Of a DNA stretch of 33,359 bases, positions 18,285-25,850 are shown in pieces. Under the pieces are notes generated by a model. That model ran no database searches, was not told the DNA's origin, and saw nothing but the letters and a program-made list of their open reading frames with translations. Source of the DNA: an uncultured Saprospiraceae bacterium. Lineage in GTDB: Bacteria; Bacteroidota; Bacteroidia; Chitinophagales; Saprospiraceae. Where the stretch lies: NCBI GenBank assembly GCA_937927835.1, contig CALGJS010000257.1:1-33359 (forward strand), given 5' to 3'. Within the stretch, counting starts at the first letter, position 1; each line of letters begins with the position of its first letter. The position numbers and the translations under genes are program-made.

Positions 18285-18360
18285 TTTTAATCACTGGTAA
18301 AGATACAGGAACTTTAGAAAAAATCAGTTTCCCTTTAAAAGCCGCTCGAAGTCTAAATAA

Positions 18361-19791
18361 CTAAAATATTACCCGGACCAACTTTAACCGATTTCTTCGC
18401 TCGCTAGGGACGATGACTTCATTAGAAGCTACTTGTACGGCGTCTCGGAATCGCAGTTTTATCTCTTGATTTTCTGTGCTCATGACGCTGTTACGATCAT
18501 AATCTCCAGTGCTGTTGATGACATACTCGCTGACGGTACTTTCCGGTTTGATATCGTCATTGAAAAGAAGGCGAAGTTGCGAAGGTGTTTTTAGAATAAA
18601 GTAGCTAGAGAAAATCGCATTATCATCTTGTGAATATTGTTTTTTATGTAAAATCTGATCCCAGTGTGGTGTCCCATCTGGGTGGACTGCTACGATAAAA
18701 ACATGGTCGTAATAGTAATCTACGATATAACGCAATCCATCTGCTCCAACTAGACCACGGCCTGCGGAAGCCATTCGTCTTTCGTATTCTTTAGTTCGTT
18801 CAAACATCAACAACATACCACCGTCTTTTCTAAGTACGATGTCTTGGATGCGAACATTGTCTAAGCCTTTAAAATCTTTGACGGTTTTTTCTTCTAGATC
18901 AGAGATTAATTGCTCTTCAAATGTATTATATACCAAGCGATATTTTCTAAAATCATAATCGGGAATATGAACAGAAAAATACCCCTCTGCTCGATTTCTA
19001 TTTTTGGTAGTATAGAGTCCACCTCCAACGAGTACTTGATTTCGATTATCGTAATCAAATAGAACACCATAACTCAGTTTACTTTCCATAGGTAATGTGA
19101 AAACTTCAATGTTTTCACTTCCTGCTCCGCAGCGATAGACTAGATAGTGATGATCGTCGATTTTGTTTTTGCGATTGTCCTTACTCATGATTAGATACAT
19201 GACTCCTTTATTGTTGACGAGGAGTTCGATATGTTCATTGAAAAATTGACTGTCATCAATTTCAAAGCTGGTTGCCCAGAGGATCTTTTTTTTATTTAAA
19301 TCATAAGAAACGGCTTTGATATCACTTTGGTTTTTGATAGAGTAGATGAGTACCTTTTTTTTATCCTCAGAATAAATTAACTGATACGCAGGTTCTCCAA
19401 AGCTAGTGCCATATTGAACGATGGTAGCCGAATCAATCATGTTGGCAGCTGCGTCATACTTTTGGATTCGAAGATATTCTTTGCGCTTCTTTTTATAATG
19501 ATAAATAATACTGAAGTCATTGCGATCGGGGATCAATCCTACAATGTCAAAACGTTTATGTTCGAACTTTAATTCTTTGTTCCAACTTTGACGCATGCGC
19601 ATGTCAAATGCCTGAATTTCTACTTTGTTGGTTTGTTCTTGGTAAAGCAGGAAACGGTCTCCCATTTTACCAATAATATCATAAGCATTGTCATTTCGGA
19701 TTGATATCTCTTCAGACACGGTAACCGTTTGGGCAATCGTAAGAGACGAGAAAAGAAAAATTAAAACACTAAAAGGTAATATAATTTTCAT
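18361..19791 (-). CDS. Secreted hypothetical protein, possibly beta-propeller-like
   Basis: 476 aa with signal peptide; no recognised family motif. Confidence 0.6.
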   Translation of the reverse strand: MKIILPFSVLIFLFSSLTIAQTVTVSEEISIRNDNAYDIIGKMGDRFLLYQEQTNKVEIQAFDMRMRQSWNKELKFEHKRFDIVGLIPDRNDFSIIYHYKKKRKEYLRIQKYDAAANMIDSATIVQYGTSFGEPAYQLIYSEDKKKVLIYSIKNQSDIKAVSYDLNKKKILWATSFEIDDSQFFNEHIELLVNNKGVMYLIMSKDNRKNKIDDHHYLVYRCGAGSENIEVFTLPMESKLSYGVLFDYDNRNQVLVGGGLYTTKNRNRAEGYFSVHIPDYDFRKYRLVYNTFEEQLISDLEEKTVKDFKGLDNVRIQDIVLRKDGGMLLMFERTKEYERRMASAGRGLVGADGLRYIVDYYYDHVFIVAVHPDGTPHWDQILHKKQYSQDDNAIFSSYFILKTPSQLRLLFNDDIKPESTVSEYVINSTGDYDRNSVMSTENQEIKLRFRDAVQVASNEVIVPSERRNRLKLVRVIF

Positions 19792-19831
19792 AGGCGACGC
19801 TTATAGGTTGATTAAAACAACTTCATTATTC

Positions 19832-19891
19832 AATATACTGTGCAATAAATAATCTACTAAAAATCAAAACTTACTTAATGCACAGTGTATT
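19832..19891. other. Intergenic inverted repeat
   Basis: aatatactgtgca (19832-19844) / tgcacagtgtatt (19879-19891), one mismatch, 34-nt loop. Confidence 0.5.
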
Positions 19892-19901
19892 CAATGTTTT
19901 A

Positions 19902-21212
19902 TTACTTTTTATGCAGTTGTCGGTTGAGTGTGTTTAACTCAATCCGTTCATTGGCAATTTTTGTGGTGTTGGCAACTTTCATCATCATCTGTTGTACTGC
20001 CTTTGGATCATTTACTTTTGTTACCAGGCCATAAAGACTTAAAATCTCTTGATTACACAATAACGAAATATAATGTTCTTCTTTTACTGTTCGGGGTGTA
20101 ATGGGTGTGTTTTCTTTTGGTGTGACTTTAAAGTGCCAATGAACATAAGATATTCCCGTGGAGGTAGTACCTGGTTTAGAAACTACTTCAATTTTTTTTC
20201 CCGATTTTTCCTCTATATATTTCGATTCAAAAGATACGAAATTTTTCAGAATTTCTTGATCATTTTTATTAGATAAGTCAGTTTTCAGAAATAAATTAGT
20301 CGGAGTGTTCAGTAATTGCAAAAAATACCGATCAACCACATAAATAATATCTCGAGTAGATTCACGAGGATATACATCAGGTCCTGTAATATCTACTGTG
20401 TAAAAACTTTCCTTACCATTAAAAACTTGTGTATAACCATTAGACCAGTTGATGTTACCACTCCGATAATTTAGGTCTTCGATAAGCGTTCCTTGGTCGT
20501 AAGTTTGTTGTTCCAGTAGGATTCCTTTTTTAGAATAGGTTTTAAAAATTCCATCTTTTTTACCCATAGCGTAAGTACCGGTTATGGAGACTTCTCCATT
20601 AGTGAACCATTCTGTAAAATCACCATTTTCTACTCCACCTTTAAAAATACCTTCTAGTCGTTTATTGCCGTTGAAGTGCCAGGTTTTGACCAGCCCATTA
20701 GCCTTTCCGTTTATATAAGGAATCATTCGTTCTTTTACACCATTATTAAACCACCATAAATGATCTCCTTCTTCGATAGCATTACGGAATTTACCTTCTG
20801 ATTGTTTGCGGCCGTTTTCATACCATTCAGTGACGAGACCGTCTATGACGCCATTGACATAGGTGGCTTCTAGCTTTTTCTTTCCGGATTCATACCATCG
20901 TTTTTCCATACCTTCTGGTGTTCCCATTACATAGTCCAGTTCCGCAATTTTTTCTCCGTTCATTGCCCATTCTTCTACCGTGCCGTGAACCTTGCCATCC
21001 TTGATAGGAACTTTTTTTGCTTTGCTACCGTCGCCAAATTTTTCGTGAGCGGTTCCGCTGTAAGGAGCAATCGTATTTGGCTGGAATAGTTTGCCGTGAT
21101 GGACATCGAGTTCATACCAGTCAATATTTTTTTTATGTTGAGAAAAAACAGTAGTCTGGACTAATAGTAGACAAATACAGAATAGAATTTTTATAGAAAT
21201 GGCCTTTTTCAT
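19902..21212 (-). CDS. MORN/YwqK-like repeat protein
   Basis: 436 aa; repeated G-x-x-x-x-W-(F/Y)-x-N/S-G units (EEWAMNGEKIAELDY, KRWYESGKKKLEATY, TEWYENGRKQSEGKF). Confidence 0.82.
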   Translation of the reverse strand: MKKAISIKILFCICLLLVQTTVFSQHKKNIDWYELDVHHGKLFQPNTIAPYSGTAHEKFGDGSKAKKVPIKDGKVHGTVEEWAMNGEKIAELDYVMGTPEGMEKRWYESGKKKLEATYVNGVIDGLVTEWYENGRKQSEGKFRNAIEEGDHLWWFNNGVKERMIPYINGKANGLVKTWHFNGNKRLEGIFKGGVENGDFTEWFTNGEVSITGTYAMGKKDGIFKTYSKKGILLEQQTYDQGTLIEDLNYRSGNINWSNGYTQVFNGKESFYTVDITGPDVYPRESTRDIIYVVDRYFLQLLNTPTNLFLKTDLSNKNDQEILKNFVSFESKYIEEKSGKKIEVVSKPGTTSTGISYVHWHFKVTPKENTPITPRTVKEEHYISLLCNQEILSLYGLVTKVNDPKAVQQMMMKVANTTKIANERIELNTLNRQLHKK

Positions 21213-21325
21213 TTAAGAGAAATTTATGTTTAAAGCAGTTATTAGCCTGTAAATATTGATACAGTATATTTTTAGGCTAAAATACCAACTTCTAAACGTA
21301 TATCCCACGTCTTTTTATTGTAAGA

Positions 21326-21790
21326 TTATTCTCTTTCGATATAAGTAAGTAGATCATCGATGTCTTCATTTGTTAATTTGGGGAAAGCACTCATTTCGGC
21401 TTCCCCCCATTTTTTATAGAGTGCCACGGCATATGGATCGCCTGTTTTGATGACTACTTGAGAATTCTTGATCCAATCGTATAGCAAGGTTTCTCTTCCT
21501 TCCCACCGATCAGTGACACCTCGTAAGGCTGGCCCAGTCATATCATCGACCATATTTCGTCGGTGACAGCTTGCACAATTCTTTCGGAATAATTTCTTAC
21601 CACGAACCTGTTGCTCGGTCAACTTAGGCTTTTTTTGATCATCAGATTTGCTAGCGGTAGTGACGAGATCGACTTTTGTTGGATAGAGTAAGTCTGGTTC
21701 TTTGAAAGGATAACCCGCTTGGCGGTTAATGGTACAGGTACTGCTCCAACAAAACAAAAACAAAGTAAAACAGAAGAAAATGAATTTCAT
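21326..21790 (-). CDS. c-type cytochrome
   Basis: 154 aa; CASCH heme motif, GPALRGV, MSAFPKLTNEDIDDLLTYI. Confidence 0.88.
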   Translation of the reverse strand: MKFIFFCFTLFLFCWSSTCTINRQAGYPFKEPDLLYPTKVDLVTTASKSDDQKKPKLTEQQVRGKKLFRKNCASCHRRNMVDDMTGPALRGVTDRWEGRETLLYDWIKNSQVVIKTGDPYAVALYKKWGEAEMSAFPKLTNEDIDDLLTYIERE

Positions 21791-21940
21791 AATAAACGTT
21801 TTTGATTCATAGTTAAGATACGGTCATATAAAAGAGAGAACAAGTACTTATTTCTTCTTTTTTTATCTAAATTTGTTCTAAATTAATAATTAATAATGCA
21901 GATTTTGTGATTTGTATTAATAACAATTCAACACCAGACC

Positions 21941-23626
21941 ATGGCCAAACAACTTATCGAATGTGTTCCTAATTTTAGTGATGGACTAAATCCTGAAGTC
22001 ATCAAGCAAATTACTGACGAGATTCAAAAAATAAAAGGCGTAAAACTACTGGACATCGATCCAGGTAAAGCAACCAACCGAACGGTTGTTACTTTCGTAG
22101 GCGAACCACAACCTGCTATAGAAGCCGCTTATTTGGCGATTAAAAAAGCAGGGGAGCTGATCGATATGACACAGCATCAAGGAGAACATCCTCGGATGGG
22201 AGCGACGGATGTTTGTCCGTTAATTCCTATTGCTAATATTACTATGGAGGAAACGGCGGAATATGCTCATAAACTGGCTAAACGAGTAGGCGCAGATTTA
22301 AATATTCCAGTCTACATGTATGAATCGGCTGCGACACGACCAGAACGACAGAATCTAGCTACGGTTCGAGCAGGAGAATATGAAGGGTTGCCTCAAAAAC
22401 TAAAAGATCCTAAATGGAAGCCAGATTATGGCCCTACTCAATTTAACGCACGGTCCGGAGCAACGGCGATCGGTGCTCGAGACTTTTTAATTGCTTACAA
22501 TATAAATTTAAATACCACGTCTGTTCGTCGAGCGAATTCTGTTGCTTTCGATGTACGAGAAAATGGTCGAGTAAAAAGATCTGGAAATAAGATAACGGGA
22601 GCTATCGTCAAAGATCGAAAAGGAAATCCGAAGCGAGTTCCTGGTGCATGTAAAGGCGTAAAGGCGATTGGATGGTTTATTGAAGAATACGGCATTGCAC
22701 AGATTTCTATGAATCTAACCAATATTCGAGTGACTCCATTACATGTAGCTTTTGAGGCTTGTCGTAAAAGTGCCAACAAACGAGGCTTGCGAATCACTGG
22801 ATCCGAATTGGTTGGTTTAGTGCCTTTGGAAGTGATGCTAGAAACTGGAAAATACTTCTTGAAACAACAGGAGCGTTCGGTTGGTGTCTCAGAGGCGGAA
22901 CTAATTAAGATTGCGGTCAAGTCCTTAGGATTGGATGAGCTAGGTCCTTTCGATCCACAAAAAAAGATCATCGAATATCAACTAGCAGATATAGCGGATG
23001 CACCGCTAGTGCATAGTACACTAAAAGATTTTGCAGACGAAACCGCCTCAGAAAGTCCTGCCCCAGGTGGTGGTTCTATTGCCGCTTATGTAGGTGCATT
23101 GGGTGTTTCTTTGGGAACCATGGTAGCGAACTTATCGGCGCATAAAAGAGGTTGGGATGATCGTTGGGAAGCGTTTTCTGATTGGGCTGCAAAAGGACAG
23201 CATCAAAAAGATCAGTTACTAAAATTAGTAGACGAAGATACCAATGCGTTTAACGGAATTATGGAAGCATTCCGATTACCAAAATCTTCTAAACCAGAAA
23301 AAGAAGCTAGAACGGCAGCCATTGAAGCGGCTACAAAGCGAGCGATTGAGATTCCTTTTGCGGTCATGGAGCAGTCTTTGGCATCTTTTGAATTGATGAT
23401 TGCTATGGCGAAAACAGGAAATCCAAACTCCATTTCTGATGCAGGTGTGGGTGCACTTTGTGCTCGAGCTGCCGTCCATGGTGCGTACCTTAATGTAAAG
23501 ATCAATGTTGGTGGTTTAAAGGATAAGTCTTTCGCCAAAAAAGTAGTAAAGGACGGTTTAGCGATCACCAAACGAGCAGATAAGCTGGAGAAAGAGGTCT
23601 TAAAAATAGTCCATAAAGGAATTTGA
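21941..23626 (+). CDS. ftcD: Glutamate formimidoyltransferase fused to formiminotetrahydrofolate cyclodeaminase
   Basis: 561 aa; ECVPNFSDG, HQGEHPRMGATDVCPLIP, C-terminal SPAPGGGSIAAYVGALG cyclodeaminase domain. Confidence 0.93.
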   Translation: MAKQLIECVPNFSDGLNPEVIKQITDEIQKIKGVKLLDIDPGKATNRTVVTFVGEPQPAIEAAYLAIKKAGELIDMTQHQGEHPRMGATDVCPLIPIANITMEETAEYAHKLAKRVGADLNIPVYMYESAATRPERQNLATVRAGEYEGLPQKLKDPKWKPDYGPTQFNARSGATAIGARDFLIAYNINLNTTSVRRANSVAFDVRENGRVKRSGNKITGAIVKDRKGNPKRVPGACKGVKAIGWFIEEYGIAQISMNLTNIRVTPLHVAFEACRKSANKRGLRITGSELVGLVPLEVMLETGKYFLKQQERSVGVSEAELIKIAVKSLGLDELGPFDPQKKIIEYQLADIADAPLVHSTLKDFADETASESPAPGGGSIAAYVGALGVSLGTMVANLSAHKRGWDDRWEAFSDWAAKGQHQKDQLLKLVDEDTNAFNGIMEAFRLPKSSKPEKEARTAAIEAATKRAIEIPFAVMEQSLASFELMIAMAKTGNPNSISDAGVGALCARAAVHGAYLNVKINVGGLKDKSFAKKVVKDGLAITKRADKLEKEVLKIVHKGI

Positions 23627-23843
23627 TACGTGTATGGGTGTGCATGGGCGTATGTATTCGTTATGAGAAAAGTTATAGAAATTATAAAAATATACTAAAG
23701 CGGTTCCTTTTCATGGCATTAATACGTCTGAAAGGGTAGTTTTGAATAAAACCAAATGAATCGGCAAGCATTTTGTCTTTTATTTAAGCAGTTTTATTAA
23801 TCAAGGAGCAGGATTTAATAGCTTCGAAGAAAACCGATACATA

Positions 23844-24824
23844 ATGTTAAGAAATTTACTTTTTATAATTTTTCTCTCCGTTAGTTTCTCAGGATTGGCA
23901 CAGGAAGATTATTCCTATATATCTGATCGTAAATTTAAGGATCCAACAGACTTGATAGGATACGATTTTGTTCCTGGAATTATGGAAGTTAAAGGAGAAT
24001 CTCAACAAGAGTTAAGCCCTGGAGAATATTCTTTTGGCGTTACACTAGGGAACCTTTTTGTAAAAGGAGAAGGTATTGAAGGAGTTTATAGTATTAATAA
24101 TACCAATACGACGGATTATGGATACAAGCTTCTACTGATGAATGCGCGTAATCCAACTATTCAGGGACACCTCAAATTGGTTTTGAATAATCGAGCACAG
24201 GTGGATGCTTTAATTTTTAAGCGAACAACCAATGAGCAAGAACTTATCTTTTATCAAGCACAGATGTCAGAAGATCAACGTAATGAAGAAGATGTATTTT
24301 TTTCAGGTCGTTGGGAACAGGAGTTAGAGCATCAAGATAGTATTTGGGGAATGGCCGTGCGTCCTTTCCTTCGGATTCATGAGGCTCAACGAGGAATTCA
24401 GGAGCGACTTAAGTTTGGAGATAGTACCAATATTGAATTTATTCAAACGGTAAAAATTATTGACAAACGAAAGAAAAAGCAAAAAAAAGCCGAGAGCGCA
24501 GAACCGTTACCAACGGTAGCAGAAGCATTGATGATGGAAGAAGAAGAACTCAAGGAGCTTGGTGTAAAATTGAAAGAGAGACGAGTGATTAAGGTTCGAT
24601 CTATTGTAAATTACGAAGATGGTACCAGCGAAGATTTAGTGATAGAATATGAGGTGAAAAAAATGACCGAACGAGAGGACGAATCAGCCGCACCTGATGG
24701 TGAACGATATCAAATTGAATTCGAACTAGACAAAGGAGAGCCAGTTTATCTATATCTAACACCTAAAAGAACATTGAGTGCCTTTGAAGCAGGTGGGATG
24801 CGTTACTTGTTAAAAGGATATTAA
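23844..24824 (+). CDS. Secreted hypothetical protein
   Basis: 326 aa with signal peptide, no recognised domain. Confidence 0.55.
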   Translation: MLRNLLFIIFLSVSFSGLAQEDYSYISDRKFKDPTDLIGYDFVPGIMEVKGESQQELSPGEYSFGVTLGNLFVKGEGIEGVYSINNTNTTDYGYKLLLMNARNPTIQGHLKLVLNNRAQVDALIFKRTTNEQELIFYQAQMSEDQRNEEDVFFSGRWEQELEHQDSIWGMAVRPFLRIHEAQRGIQERLKFGDSTNIEFIQTVKIIDKRKKKQKKAESAEPLPTVAEALMMEEEELKELGVKLKERRVIKVRSIVNYEDGTSEDLVIEYEVKKMTEREDESAAPDGERYQIEFELDKGEPVYLYLTPKRTLSAFEAGGMRYLLKGY

Positions 24825-24843
24825 ATTTTAAATTGATTATTCC

Positions 24844-24892
24844 AAAACCGAAAGCCAAATTGAGTTGTTTCAATTTGGCTTTCGGTTTTTTT
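24844..24892 (+). terminator. Strong intrinsic terminator
   Basis: aaaaccgaaagccaaattg-agttgttt-caatttggctttcggtttt (19-bp perfect stem) followed by T-run. Confidence 0.93.
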
Positions 24893-24906
24893 ATGATGAA
24901 AAATGC

Positions 24907-24997
24907 GAGACTGCTCAGTTAAGTGTGTCATTTTTGCCGCCCGCACCTCGGTCCTAAAGGAAGCCTCGCGCGCTGACACACTTTATGGAACAGTCTC
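24907..24997. repeat. Nested inverted-repeat element with GC-rich core
   Basis: gagactg/cagtctc (24907-24913 / 24991-24997) around aagtgtgtca/tgacacactt (24921-24930 / 24974-24983); 43-nt GC-rich core. Confidence 0.65.
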
Positions 24998-25044
24998 AAA
25001 AAAGCGAGAATTTGAAAGCATGCGTTTAAGTAAGATAAAGAACG

Positions 25045-25052
25045 TAACTTTG
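25045..25052 (+). promoter_or_regulatory. Bacteroidota -7 box TAACTTTG upstream of lysE
   Basis: Matches TAnnTTTG, 33 nt before the start codon; no clear -33 box. Confidence 0.35.
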
Positions 25053-25084
25053 TCCTCGAAATAAAAATAAAAGATCACTCATAC

Positions 25085-25720
25085 ATGCTTCCTCTACTTC
25101 AAGGTATCCAAACCGGACTCCTGCTCTGTATTATGTTGGGTCCGATTTTTTTTGCACTCGTACAAGCGGGTGTAGAACGAGGTATGCGAGCCGGTCTGAT
25201 GGTTGGATTGGGTATTTGGATCAGCGATTTGATTTTTATTCTATCAGTATTTTTTGGCGCGTCATTTCTTGTCGAAGTAACGGAATGGTCGGGCTTTAAG
25301 GCCACTTTTGGATCTATTGGTGGCGTGATCCTAATTGGATTCGGATTAGGAATGATGCTAACGAAGTCTCCACCGCTACCTGCCATAAATGAAGCACGTC
25401 CTAAAATCGGCGCTCGTACTTACTTAGGCCTCTGGGTCAAAGGCTTTTTAATCAATACGATCAATCCATTCACTTTTTTCTTTTGGCTGAGTGTCATGAG
25501 TATGCTCATGATCGGGGATGATTATTCTTCTGACTATGCTTCCTTATTTTTTATTGGCGTCATGTTGACGATTATTCTTACCGATACCCTCAAAGTCGCT
25601 TTAGCAAAATTTATTCGGCGTTATATGACGAATGGACATATCCATATCTTGCGACTGGTCAGTGGTGGAGCATTGGTGGTATTTGGAGTTGTATTGATGG
25701 TAAAAGTGTTTTTGTTGTAA
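25085..25720 (+). CDS. LysE-family amino-acid exporter
   Basis: 211 aa; LLQGIQTGLLLCIMLGPIFFALVQAGVERGMRAGLMVGLGIWISDL, FLINTINPFTFFFWL. Confidence 0.87.
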   Translation: MLPLLQGIQTGLLLCIMLGPIFFALVQAGVERGMRAGLMVGLGIWISDLIFILSVFFGASFLVEVTEWSGFKATFGSIGGVILIGFGLGMMLTKSPPLPAINEARPKIGARTYLGLWVKGFLINTINPFTFFFWLSVMSMLMIGDDYSSDYASLFFIGVMLTIILTDTLKVALAKFIRRYMTNGHIHILRLVSGGALVVFGVVLMVKVFLL

Positions 25721-25746
25721 TTTTTTTTAAACAATATTCTAAATAT

Positions 25747-25767
25747 TAATGCGAACCAGGAGTTAAA
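25747..25767 (+). repeat. 3'-flanking motif copy B (downstream of lysE)
   Basis: TAATGCGAACCAGGAGTTAAA, 26 nt after the lysE stop. Confidence 0.7.
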
Positions 25768-25827
25768 TTTCTAATTAATTATAAAAAAGGGCTTTGGAAG
25801 ATGGTGCTTCTTTGATTCACATATTTA

Positions 25828-25850
25828 TTTTCAACCCCTGATTCGCATTA
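25828..25850 (-). repeat. 3'-flanking motif copy C (adjoining T9SS stop codon)
   Basis: Minus-strand TAATGCGAATCAGGGGTTGAAAA immediately after the stop codon at 25851-25853. Confidence 0.7.

Noticed and set aside
19902-21212. Possible toxin-antitoxin system (YwqK 'antitoxin' label)
   Set aside because: MORN/YwqK-like repeat proteins are often labelled this way, but no toxin partner is visible and the protein has a secretion signal.
22495-23571. Minus ORFs inside ftcD
   Set aside because: Antisense shadow ORFs of a conserved enzyme gene.
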